8,957 bases of DNA from Bordetella sp. (GTDB taxonomy: Bacteria; Pseudomonadota; Gammaproteobacteria; Burkholderiales; Burkholderiaceae_B), in NCBI GenBank assembly GCA_027450125.1, contig DAIDKG010000121.1, positions 1 through 8,957 on the forward strand, given 5' to 3'. The position numbers and the translations under genes were made by a program. This document shows positions 1 to 6,678 of this stretch, one piece after another (the first letter of the stretch is position 1; each line of letters opens with the position of its first letter). Under the pieces are notes generated by a model, which had not been told where the DNA came from, searched no databases, and was given only the letters and a program-made list of their open reading frames with translations.

Positions 1-1181
1 TCGATGCCCAGCTTGCCGGCGATGGCCTTGGCGATCGCGCGCACGCGTTCGACGCGCTCGCCCTGCGTGCCCAGCTTGTTGTGATAGACGACCTTGGACA
101 GGCCCGGCACGCGGCTTGCCAGCGTCTTCTTGCGGTCCTGGTCGAAGAAGAACTTGGCGTCGGCCAGTCGCGGGCGCACCACGCGCTCGTTGCCGCCGAT
201 CACGGCGCCGGCGTCGGCGGGACTGATGTTGCTGACGACCAGGAATTTGTTGGTGAGCTTGCCCTGCGCGTCCAGCAGCGGGAAGTACTTCTGGTTGGCC
301 TTCATTGTCAGGATGAGGCACTCCTGCGGCACGGCCAGGAATTCCTCCTCGAACTGGCAGACCAGCACGTTGGGCCGTTCGACCAGCGCCGTCACTTCGT
401 CCAGCAGGGCCTCGTCGTCGATAGGCTTGGCACCGCCGCCGACCTTGGCCGCGGCCGCATCGAGCTGGCGGCGGATCTGCGCGCGGCGCGCGTCAAAGCC
501 GGGTATCACCGCGCCGCTTTCCTGCAGCGTGGCGGCATAGCTGTCGGCGTCCTTGATGACGATGGGATCGGCCGTCGCTTCAAAGCGGTGGCCGTGCGTG
601 GTGTTGCTCGCCGTCAGACCCAAAGCCGATACAGGCACCACCTGCGCGCCGTGCAGCGCGACCAGGCCGTGCGCGGGGCGCACGAACTTCACGTCGGTCC
701 AGCCGTCGGCCAGTTGGTAGGTCATGACCTTGGGAATGGGCAGCCTGGCGATGGCTTCGTCCAGCGCCTTCTGCAGGCCGTCGGCCAGCAGCGCGCCCCT
801 GGCGGTGCTTTCGTAGAACAGGGCTTCGGCCTTGCCGTCGGGCGCGCGCTTGAGATTCGGCACCACGGACGCATCCGCGCCCAGCGCGGCGAGTTTCTTG
901 AGCAGCGCGGGCGTGGGCTGGCCCGAGGCGTCCAGGCCCACGCTCACAGGCATGAGCTTTTGCGAGACGGCGCGGTCGGCGGCCTGTGCGGCCACCACGG
1001 TCAGATGCGCGCCCAGGCGGCGCGGCGAGGCATAGGCCGTGAGCGTGGAGTCCGCGCCCGCCAGGCCCTGCGCCTTGAGTTGCTCGGCCAGTACGCCGGC
1101 GAAGGCGTCGCCCAGCTTCTTGAGCGCCTTGGGCGGCAGCTCTTCGACGAACAGTTCTACGATAAGATTTTGATTGCTCAT
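1..1181 (-). CDS. glyS: glycyl-tRNA synthetase beta subunit, N-terminal part (truncated by window edge)
   Basis: This is the beta subunit of the alpha2-beta2 bacterial glycyl-tRNA synthetase, a cytoplasmic enzyme that charges tRNA-Gly; in this family the beta subunit mainly provides tRNA binding. Translating the minus strand from the ATG at 1181-1179 gives an open frame of 393 codons to the window edge. It begins MSNQNLIVELFVEELPPKAL, the typical GlyS N-terminus, followed by the family segments ASPRRLGAHL (about residues 51-60), HGHRFEA, QKYFPLLD, NKFLVVSNI and YHNKLGTQGERV near the edge. The full protein is usually about 700 residues, so roughly the C-terminal 300 lie outside the window. The gene starts 8 nt after the glyQ stop codon with no obvious Shine-Dalgarno sequence, which suggests translational coupling to glyQ. 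The family is certain; only the far end is unseen. Confidence 0.96.
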   Translation of the reverse strand, partial: MSNQNLIVELFVEELPPKALKKLGDAFAGVLAEQLKAQGLAGADSTLTAYASPRRLGAHLTVVAAQAADRAVSQKLMPVSVGLDASGQPTPALLKKLAALGADASVVPNLKRAPDGKAEALFYESTARGALLADGLQKALDEAIARLPIPKVMTYQLADGWTDVKFVRPAHGLVALHGAQVVPVSALGLTASNTTHGHRFEATADPIVIKDADSYAATLQESGAVIPGFDARRAQIRRQLDAAAAKVGGGAKPIDDEALLDEVTALVERPNVLVCQFEEEFLAVPQECLILTMKANQKYFPLLDAQGKLTNKFLVVSNISPADAGAVIGGNERVVRPRLADAKFFFDQDRKKTLASRVPGLSKVVYHNKLGTQGERVERVRAIAKAIAGKLGI

Positions 1182-1189
1182 GGTTGTTA

Positions 1190-2107
1190 TCAAGCTACTT
1201 TCTTGTCGAGCTTGGCCAGCGTTTCTTCGGCCCAGTTCCTGGGCGCCATGGGAAAGCCCAGGCGCGCGCGGCTGTCCAGGTAGCTTTGCGCCACGCTGCG
1301 GGCCAGGTTGCGGATGCGGCCGATGTAAGCGGCGCGCTCGGTGACGCTGATGGCGCCGCGCGCATCGAGCAGATTGAAGCTGTGCGCGGCCTTGAGCACC
1401 TGTTCGTAGGCCGGCAGCGCAAGCTGCGCTTGCATCAGGTGCAGGGCCTGGCGCTCGTGCGCGCCGAAGGCGGTAAAGAGAAAGTCGGCGTCGCTGTGCT
1501 CGAAGTTGTAGGCCGACTGCTCTTTTTCGTTCTGCAGATAGACGTCGCCATAGCTCAGACCTTCCGTCCATGTCAGGTCGTAGACGTTTTCCACGCCCTG
1601 CAGGTACATGGCCAGGCGCTCCAGGCCGTAGGTGATTTCGCCGGTGGCCGGCTTGCAGTCGATGCCGCCGACCTGCTGGAAGTAGGTGAACTGGGTGACT
1701 TCCATGCCGTTGAGCCACACCTCCCAACCCAGGCCCCAGGCGCCGAGCGTGGGGTTCTCCCAGTCGTCCTCGACGAAGCGGATGTCGTTTTTCTTCAGGT
1801 CGAAGCCCAGGGCCCGCAGGCTGCCCAGGTACAGCTCCAGGATGTTGGCCGGTGCGGGCTTGAGCACCACCTGGTACTGGTAGTAGTGCTGCAGGCGGTT
1901 GGGGTTCTCGCCGTAGCGGCCGTCCTTGGGGCGGCGCGAGGCCTGGACGTAGGCGGCCTTCCAGGGCTCGGGACCGATGGCGCGCAGGAAGGTGGCAGTA
2001 TGCGAGGTGCCCGCGCCGACTTCCATGTCGTAGGGCTGCAGGAGGGCGCAGCCTTGCTTGTCCCAGTAGTTCTGGAGGGTGAGGATGATTTGCTGAAAGG
2101 TAAGCAT
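1190..2107 (-). CDS. glyQ: glycyl-tRNA synthetase alpha subunit
   Basis: This is the catalytic alpha subunit of tetrameric glycyl-tRNA synthetase, which forms glycyl-adenylate and, with GlyS, charges tRNA-Gly. The 305-residue product has the usual family length (about 300) and clear GlyQ landmarks: [14 protein letters not shown] at the N-terminus, [20 protein letters not shown] (about residues 19-38), [20 protein letters not shown] (about 58-77), [20 protein letters not shown] (about 111-130) and [14 protein letters not shown] near the C-terminus. The ATG at 2107-2105 gives the expected N-terminus. The bases just upstream on the coding strand show no good Shine-Dalgarno sequence. A TAAAAT hexamer on the minus strand (2143-2138) could be a -10 element, but I see no convincing -35, so I do not call a promoter. 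It is the first gene of a glyQ-glyS operon, divergent from the fumarase gene. Confidence 0.98.
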   Translation of the reverse strand: MLTFQQIILTLQNYWDKQGCALLQPYDMEVGAGTSHTATFLRAIGPEPWKAAYVQASRRPKDGRYGENPNRLQHYYQYQVVLKPAPANILELYLGSLRALGFDLKKNDIRFVEDDWENPTLGAWGLGWEVWLNGMEVTQFTYFQQVGGIDCKPATGEITYGLERLAMYLQGVENVYDLTWTEGLSYGDVYLQNEKEQSAYNFEHSDADFLFTAFGAHERQALHLMQAQLALPAYEQVLKAAHSFNLLDARGAISVTERAAYIGRIRNLARSVAQSYLDSRARLGFPMAPRNWAEETLAKLDKKVA

Positions 2108-2214
2108 TTTGCCGGCGAGATGGGCGGGAAACCGGGCATTTTAACTGGGCGGCGGAGGATTCTGGGTTGGCCTTTGAGCTTGAGGGGGGTAATGGCTTTC
2201 TCGGTTCTTTAGCC

Positions 2215-2436
2215 GTCGGTCGAATCGGGCAGGCGGGGCCGGTAGGTCGGCCTGGTCGGCTGACTCGGCCCCTGGACGGGGCCTCGGCCTTCGCCCGGAT
2301 AAAAATGGCGGGCCGGATGCGAACTCGCCCCTGCGGGGCTCAGACAGCGCATCCGGACTTCCCCCGCCATTTTTACCCGGACTCGGCAGCCTCCGACAGG
2401 CCGACCCTCCGGCCCCGCCTGCCCGATTCGACCGAC
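2215..2436. repeat. long nested imperfect palindrome, repeat unit 1
   Basis: The outer arms 2215-2254 and 2397-2436 are 40 bp each and reverse-complement each other with only two mismatches. Nested inside are a second pair around CCGG(A/G)TAAAAATGGCGGG (2295-2312 with 2363-2380, one mismatch), a third pair CCGGATGCG/CGCATCCGG (2313-2321 with 2348-2356) and a central GCCCC-TGC-GGGGC hairpin (2327-2339). Transcribed from either strand, the unit could fold into one long, almost continuous stem. Positions 2249-2289 (41 bp) recur inverted in unit 2. There is no coding capacity for a transposase, so it is best described as a non-autonomous palindromic intergenic repeat. A miniature inverted-repeat element is possible, but no target-site duplication is evident. 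Confidence 0.85.
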
Positions 2437-2499
2437 TTGCAGTGGTTCAATTTCGTCGACAGCAACTCACGTGAGCGTCGCGGCAATTCTCGGTGCGAT

Positions 2500-2631
2500 T
2501 TCGGGGGGCTGGGTTGGGGGGCTGGCCTGTCGGAGGTCGCCGATTTGGTGCGGACGATGGCCGAGGCCCCGTCCAGAAGCCGAATCAGCCGACCAGGCCA
2601 GACCCCACACCCCCAACCCAGACTCCCCGAA
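2500..2631. repeat. shorter palindromic repeat unit 2, inverted relative to unit 1
   Basis: The arms 2500-2529 and 2594-2631 are inverted copies of each other (TTCGGGG..CTGGGTTGGGGG..CTGGCCTG), with about 8 extra bases in the right arm. The reverse complement of 2559-2599 matches 2249-2289 of unit 1 at 38 of 41 positions, and the reverse complement of 2524-2536 matches 2390-2402 of unit 1 at all 13. The two units are therefore the same element in opposite orientation. Unit 2 lacks the inner ATAAAAATGG hairpin section of unit 1 and has a different outer arm. It ends 86 bp before the fumarase start codon, so the fumarase promoter must lie very close to it or inside it. Confidence 0.8.
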
Positions 2632-2717
2632 CGGCTTACAGAGCCCTGCCAACGTCCACCCCATTCAAGAGTCGTATCATTAACGTTTTCCCCAGTCTCC
2701 CCGCCTAGAAATCCGCC

Positions 2718-4241
2718 ATGACCACGATCATCAAAGAAGACGACCTGATCCAGTCGATCGCCGACGGCATCCAGTTCATCAGCTACTGCCACCCTACGGA
2801 CTACATCCGGCACCTGGCTCGCGCCTACGAGCGCGAGGAGAGCCCGGCCGCCAAGGACGCGATCGCCCAGATCCTCACCAACTCGCGCATGAGCGCCGAG
2901 GGCCGTCGCCCCATCTGTCAGGACACCGGTATCGTCAACGTCTTCATGAAGATCGGCATGGACGTGCGCTTCGACACCCAGCGCACCCTGCAGGAACTGT
3001 GCGACGAAGGCGTGCGCCGCGGCTACCTGAACCCAGAGAATCCGCTGCGCGCCTCGGTGCTGGCCGACCCCCTGTTCGAGCGCAAGAACACCAAGGACAA
3101 CACACCCTGCATCCTCAACGTCGAACTGGTGCCCGGCGACAAGGTCGACGTGCAGATCGCCTCCAAGGGCGGCGGTTCGGAGAACAAATCCAAGTTCGCC
3201 ATGCTCAACCCCAGCGATTCGCTGGTGGACTGGGTGCTCAAGACCGTGCCGGCCATGGGTGCGGGCTGGTGCCCGCCGGGCATGCTGGGCATCGGCATCG
3301 GCGGCACGGCCGAGAAGGCCATGCTGATGGCCAAGCAGTCGCTGATGGAAGACATCGACATGTACGAACTGCAGGCCCGCGGTCCGCGCGACAAGACCGA
3401 GGAACTGCGCCTGGAGCTGTACGAGAAGGTCAACGCGCTGGGCATCGGCGCGCAGGGCCTGGGCGGCCTGACTACCGTGCTGGACATCAAGATCAAGATG
3501 TTCCCCACGCACGCGGCCTCCAAGCCCGTGGCCATGATCCCCAACTGCGCGGCCACCCGCCATGCGCACTTCGTGCTCGACGGCTCGGGTCCGGCGCACC
3601 TGCAGGCGCCCGCGCTGTCCGAGTGGCCCGACGTGCACTGGGCGCCGGACTACAACAAGTCCAAAAAGGTCGACCTGGACACGCTCACCAAGGAAGAAGT
3701 CGCCAGCTGGAAGCCGGGCCAGACCCTGCTGCTGTCGGGCAAGATGCTCACCGGCCGCGATGCCGCGCACAAGCGCATCCAGGACATGCTGGCCAAGGGC
3801 GAGAAGCTGCCCGTGGAATTCGCCAACCGCGTCATCTACTACGTGGGCCCGGTCGATCCGGTGCGCGACGAAGCCGTGGGCCCGGCCGGCCCCACGACCT
3901 CGACCCGCATGGACAAGTTCACCGAGATGATGCTGGCGCAGACCGGCCTGATCGCCATGATCGGCAAGGCCGAGCGCGGTCCGGCCGCCATCGAGGCCAT
4001 CAAGAAGCACAAGTCGGCCTACCTGATGGCCGTGGGCGGCGCCGCCTACCTGGTGTCCAAGGCGATCCGCTCGGCCAAGGTGGTGGGCTTTGCCGACCTG
4101 GGCATGGAAGCCATCTACGAGTTCGAGGTGCAGGACATGCCCGTGACCGTGGCGGTCGACGCCAACGGCGTGTCGGTGCACAACACCGGCCCGAAGGAAT
4201 GGCAGGCCAGGATCGGCAAGATTCCCGTCGCGGTGGCCTGA
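2718..4241 (+). CDS. class I fumarate hydratase (4Fe-4S)
   Basis: This enzyme catalyses reversible hydration of fumarate to L-malate in the TCA cycle, in the cytoplasm. It is the oxygen-sensitive iron-sulphur class I type (FumA/FumB family), not the class II FumC type. The 507-residue product has the family length. The three expected cluster cysteines are visible: Cys67 in RRPICQDTG, Cys185 in GAGWCPPG and Cys277 in IPNCAATRHAHF. The KGGGSENKSKF segment (150-160), GIGIGGTAEKA (191-201) and the C-terminal-domain signature GPTTSTRMD (391-399) are also present. The start is well bounded: an in-frame TAG lies at 2706-2708 and this ATG is the first after it. The Shine-Dalgarno is weak. Codon use is strongly biased to C/G third positions, consistent with a well-expressed housekeeping gene. 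It is monocistronic, closed by the terminator at 4262. I leave the symbol empty because fumA and fumB cannot be told apart here. Confidence 0.97.
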   Translation: MTTIIKEDDLIQSIADGIQFISYCHPTDYIRHLARAYEREESPAAKDAIAQILTNSRMSAEGRRPICQDTGIVNVFMKIGMDVRFDTQRTLQELCDEGVRRGYLNPENPLRASVLADPLFERKNTKDNTPCILNVELVPGDKVDVQIASKGGGSENKSKFAMLNPSDSLVDWVLKTVPAMGAGWCPPGMLGIGIGGTAEKAMLMAKQSLMEDIDMYELQARGPRDKTEELRLELYEKVNALGIGAQGLGGLTTVLDIKIKMFPTHAASKPVAMIPNCAATRHAHFVLDGSGPAHLQAPALSEWPDVHWAPDYNKSKKVDLDTLTKEEVASWKPGQTLLLSGKMLTGRDAAHKRIQDMLAKGEKLPVEFANRVIYYVGPVDPVRDEAVGPAGPTTSTRMDKFTEMMLAQTGLIAMIGKAERGPAAIEAIKKHKSAYLMAVGGAAYLVSKAIRSAKVVGFADLGMEAIYEFEVQDMPVTVAVDANGVSVHNTGPKEWQARIGKIPVAVA

Positions 4242-4261
4242 TCCGCCGGGTACAGCAACCA

Positions 4262-4285
4262 AGCCCCGCATCGCGGGGCTTTTTT
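4262..4285 (+). terminator. intrinsic terminator of the fumarase gene
   Basis: A perfect 8-bp GC-rich stem AGCCCCGC (4262-4269) / GCGGGGCT (4273-4280) with a 3-nt loop is followed by a run of T (4280-4285). It lies 20 nt after the fumarase stop codon and before the marR operator, so it separates the fumarase transcript from the downstream cassette. Confidence 0.95.
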
Positions 4286-4315
4286 CTGCCCTGCAACGGC
4301 AATGGATGGGTCGGA

Positions 4316-4353
4316 ATATAAACAGGAAAACTTGCAAGTTTTCCTGTTTATAT
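4316..4353. promoter_or_regulatory. perfect 38-bp palindrome, probable MarR-family operator
   Basis: Each 19-base arm (left arm ATATAAACAGGAAAACTTG) is an exact reverse complement of the other, with no spacer and the centre between 4334 and 4335. It is strikingly AT-rich against the surrounding GC-rich DNA and ends 13 bp before the marR start codon. MarR-family dimers bind palindromic sites overlapping their own promoters, so the natural reading is an autoregulatory operator. A terminator role is unlikely because no T run follows and the next gene starts at once. The palindrome contains TATAAA (4317-4322) and TTTATA (4347-4352), either of which could serve as a -10 element, but no matching -35 is clear. 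Confidence 0.85.
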
Positions 4354-4366
4354 CTAAGCTTCATCC

Positions 4367-4867
4367 ATGACTGCTGCCCCTGTTGCATCGCTATCGCTGG
4401 AAACGACCATTTCCGAGCTCGCGCTGGCAATCGGCCAGCTCCTGCGGCGCCTGCGCGCGGAATCGAACCCCGACGGGCTGACGTGGTCGCAGACCATGGC
4501 CTTGTCGCGGCTGGAGAAGGCCGGCCCGGCTACAACCGCGGATCTCGCGCGCATGGAGTCGGTAAAACCGCAGTCCATGGGCGCGACGCTCGCCGAACTG
4601 GAGCGGGAGGGACTGGTCCTGCGCCAGTCTCATCCGACCGACGGCAGGCAGGTCCTTTTTGCGCTGACGGCCGAGGGCGTCCAGGCGCGGCGCAAACGCA
4701 GCGCCGCCAAGCAAAAGTGGCTGCTTGCTGCAATGGCCGAACTCGACCCCGGGGAGCGGCAGACGCTGGTGTCGGCGGCCGCTCTCATCAAGCGCTTGAG
4801 CGAAGCCGAACCGGACGACCCGCGGGCTCACGGCCGTTCCGGCGACGGGACGCTGCGCGATCTCTGA
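4367..4867 (+). CDS. MarR-family transcriptional regulator
   Basis: This is a dimeric winged-helix DNA-binding regulator, probably the repressor of its own operon, relieved by a small ligand that the downstream exporter removes. The 166-residue protein has the MarR layout: an N-terminal dimerisation helix (about 10-34, ETTISELALAIGQLLRRLR), a winged helix-turn-helix (about 38-102) with recognition region TTADLARMESVKPQSMGATL, and the wing motif HPTDGRQVLFALTAEG (about 89-104), followed by C-terminal dimerisation helices. The start is bounded by an in-frame TAA at 4355-4357. No Shine-Dalgarno precedes the ATG, so translation may be leaderless or weak. The 38-bp palindrome lies 13 bp upstream and the next gene starts 24 bp after the stop. 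The family is sure; the ligand is unknown. Confidence 0.93.
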   Translation: MTAAPVASLSLETTISELALAIGQLLRRLRAESNPDGLTWSQTMALSRLEKAGPATTADLARMESVKPQSMGATLAELEREGLVLRQSHPTDGRQVLFALTAEGVQARRKRSAAKQKWLLAAMAELDPGERQTLVSAAALIKRLSEAEPDDPRAHGRSGDGTLRDL

Positions 4868-4891
4868 CCCGATGGGAAAAGGGGTTCAACG

Positions 4892-5239
4892 ATGATCTGG
4901 CTTTACGATGTGGCTTATTTTTTCGGCGGCATTTTTCTCTCGAACGCGATCCCGCACCTTGTCAGCGGCATGATGGGACGGCCTTTTCAGAGCCCGTTCG
5001 CCGAGCCGCCGGGAGCAGGCCTTTCCTCGTCCACGGTGAATGTCCTGTGGGGTTTCTTCAATGCTGCCGCCGGCTATGCGCTCGTTTTCCGGGTCGGCGA
5101 TTTCGGCCTGAAGAACACGGGCGACATGCTCGCATGCGGTGCCGGTGCGCTGCTGATCGCGCTTTTCTCGGCTCGGCATTTCGGCCGCTTCCACGGCGGC
5201 AATGCGCCGGGGCATTGCCGAGTGTCCAGGCATGGGTGA
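4892..5239 (+). CDS. small three-helix membrane protein of unknown function
   Basis: I do not recognise a named function for this 115-residue protein. Three hydrophobic segments are visible: about residues 4-28 (interrupted by SNAIPH), 47-66 (VNVLWGFFNAAAGYALVF) and 79-96 (MLACGAGALLIALFSARHF). Conserved-looking polar motifs are NAIPHLVSG and GRPFQSPF in the first half and ARHFGRFHGGN near the end. It is probably an inner-membrane protein. The start is supported by a good Shine-Dalgarno, AAAAGGGG at 4877-4884, 7 nt before the ATG, the best in this cassette. It begins 24 nt after the marR stop and its own stop overlaps the exporter start, so it is co-transcribed with both. That position suggests a part in the same export or stress response, as an accessory subunit or an independent membrane function, but this is inference only. 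Confidence 0.85.
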   Translation: MIWLYDVAYFFGGIFLSNAIPHLVSGMMGRPFQSPFAEPPGAGLSSSTVNVLWGFFNAAAGYALVFRVGDFGLKNTGDMLACGAGALLIALFSARHFGRFHGGNAPGHCRVSRHG

Positions 5240-6635
5240 TGCCCGGGTGCGCTCGCGCGCAAGCTTCGCGTCGGGAGGCCTGGACGCCGAGGCGTGGAAG
5301 ATCACGGTCGTGGCGATGTTCGGCGCGCTGCTCGCGCAACTGGATGCGACGATCGTCAACGTATCGCTGTCCAGCCTGGCCGCGGATTTGCGGGCGCCGC
5401 TTTCGACGATTCAATGGGTCACCAGCGGGTATCTGCTCGCACTCGCATTCGCCTTGCCCTTGAACGGCTGGCTGATCGAGCGCGTTGGAGCCAAGGCGCT
5501 TTATCTTTGGTGTTTTTCGATCTTCACGATCAGCTCCGCGCTTTGCGGGCTGGCGTGGTCGGCGGGCTCGCTCATCGGTTTTCGCCTCGTGCAAGGGGCC
5601 AGCGGCGGGTTGCTGGCGCCGATGGCGCAGATGATGATCAAGCGGGCGACAGGTCCGCATTTCACGCGTGTCGCGGGCTACGCCGCCCTCCCGGTACTGC
5701 TCGGGCCGCTGCTCGGCCCGGTCATCGCCGGAGCAATACTGCATTACGCGACATGGCGCTGGCTGTTCCTGGTGAATGTCCCGCTCGGCGTCCTTGCCTT
5801 CGCGCTGGCGGTGCGCTTTCTGCCGAACGACGAGCAGGACTACGCCGCGCGCAAACTCGACTGGATGGGCCTTTTCCTGCTTTCGCCCGGCCTGATGCTC
5901 GTTCTGCTCGGGGCAGAGCATTTAGACCGGCCATCGGGCATTGCCACGGTCGCAACGGGAGCGCTGTCGCTTGCCGCATTCATTTATGTGGAAAAGAGCA
6001 AGGGCGCCGATGCGTTGATCGATCTGGACTTGTTCCGTCGGCGGGTGTTTTCAGCCGCATCGCTTACCCAGTTTTTTTCCAACGGTGTCCTGTTTGCCGG
6101 ACAGATGCTCGTCCCCTTGTTCCTGGTCCAGGCCTGCGGCCGGTCTCCGGCGGCAATGGGCTGGATGCTTGCGCCGATGGGCCTGGGCATGATGGTCGCC
6201 ATGCCATCTTTGGGCTTTCTCACCGGGCGTTTCGGCGATCGCTCGGTGGCCATTGCGGGCGCTCTCTTGTCGCTCGTATCGACCCTGGCCCTGGTCTGGC
6301 AGGCAACGCGGGGCCTGGACCAGGCCGTCCTGGCCGGCGTCCTGTTCATGCGCGGCGTGGGCCTGGGGGCGGTGGGACTGCCAGCCGTCTCCCTGGCCTA
6401 CGCATCTGTCGAGAAAGGCGCCCTGCCCATGGCCACCACCACGCTCAATATCGTGCAGCGGATCGGCGGCCCCATCCTCACGACAGGTTGTGCGCTGTTT
6501 CTTTCCTGGGCCTTGCATGGGCAGGTGAGTCGTTTCGGCCTGAACGCCTGGGCCTGGGCTTTCCTGGCGCTAGCCGCGCTGCACGCTGTCATGGTGCTGG
6601 CGGCGATGCTGCTGCCGATGGTACGTGAGGCTTGA
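5232..6635 (+). CDS. DHA2-family (EmrB/QacA-like, 14-TM) MFS drug exporter
   Basis: This is an inner-membrane proton-driven antiporter of the DHA2 drug-efflux branch of the major facilitator superfamily. The product from this start has 467 residues, with about 14 hydrophobic helices as expected for DHA2. Visible motifs are LDATIVNVSL in helix 1 (about 37-46, the DHA2 signature), IQWVTSGYLLA in helix 2, the loop motif GWLIERVGAK (79-88, motif A), FRLVQGASGG (117-126, motif B with Arg118) and LLGPLLGPVIAG (about 156-167, the antiporter motif C). I prefer the ATG at 5232 because it overlaps the previous stop by 8 nt; an in-frame ATG at 5202 would add ten residues. No HlyD/EmrA-type adaptor gene or outer-membrane channel gene is present nearby, so it either acts alone or borrows partners. 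The substrate cannot be told from sequence; regulation is probably by the linked MarR protein. Confidence 0.93.
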   Translation: MGDARVRSRASFASGGLDAEAWKITVVAMFGALLAQLDATIVNVSLSSLAADLRAPLSTIQWVTSGYLLALAFALPLNGWLIERVGAKALYLWCFSIFTISSALCGLAWSAGSLIGFRLVQGASGGLLAPMAQMMIKRATGPHFTRVAGYAALPVLLGPLLGPVIAGAILHYATWRWLFLVNVPLGVLAFALAVRFLPNDEQDYAARKLDWMGLFLLSPGLMLVLLGAEHLDRPSGIATVATGALSLAAFIYVEKSKGADALIDLDLFRRRVFSAASLTQFFSNGVLFAGQMLVPLFLVQACGRSPAAMGWMLAPMGLGMMVAMPSLGFLTGRFGDRSVAIAGALLSLVSTLALVWQATRGLDQAVLAGVLFMRGVGLGAVGLPAVSLAYASVEKGALPMATTTLNIVQRIGGPILTTGCALFLSWALHGQVSRFGLNAWAWAFLALAALHAVMVLAAMLLPMVREA

Positions 6636-6678
6636 AGCCGCCAGGCGACGCGACCGACTACGAGCGACTGTGCCGTGC

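Larger units (their letters stand above)
2108..2717. other. glyQ-fumarase divergent intergenic spacer
   Basis: This 610-bp gap separates the divergent starts of glyQ (minus) and the fumarase gene (plus), so it should hold both promoters. About 58 percent of it is taken up by the two palindromic repeat units described separately. The glyQ-proximal 107 bp (2108-2214) and the fumarase-proximal 86 bp (2632-2717) are the only ordinary-looking stretches. Between the two repeats, 2437-2499 holds a short perfect palindrome, TCACGTGA at 2468-2475, of unknown meaning. Open frames across the spacer in several directions have low-complexity composition rich in Arg, Pro and Gly and resemble no protein, so I call no gene here. 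No promoter with both hexamers could be recognised by eye. Confidence 0.7.

Noticed and set aside
81..1283. A 400-codon plus-strand open frame over glyS.
   Set aside because: The minus strand encodes a convincing GlyS here, and the plus-strand product is low-complexity and resembles nothing.
2108..2214. Search for a T-box, glycine riboswitch or attenuator leader in front of glyQ.
   Set aside because: No conserved T-box or glycine aptamer elements are visible and the leader is short; only a possible -10 (TAAAAT) was seen, without a -35.
2167..2721. A plus-strand open frame of 184 codons through the repeats.
   Set aside because: It is built almost entirely of the palindromic repeats, is Pro/Arg-rich and overlaps the fumarase start.
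4316..4353. Reading the 38-bp palindrome as a second terminator after the fumarase gene.
   Set aside because: A proper terminator already exists at 4262-4285, and the palindrome has no following T run and is immediately followed by the marR start.
2373..4430. A 685-codon open frame on the minus strand across the whole fumarase gene.
   Set aside because: It is antisense to a clear fumarase. High GC third positions remove stop codons from the opposite strand, and its product is His/Gly/Arg/Val-rich with no recognisable domain.
5294..6628. A 444-codon frame overlapping the exporter on the same strand.
   Set aside because: It is Arg/Gly/Ala-rich without membrane segments, whereas the other frame gives a textbook 14-helix transporter.
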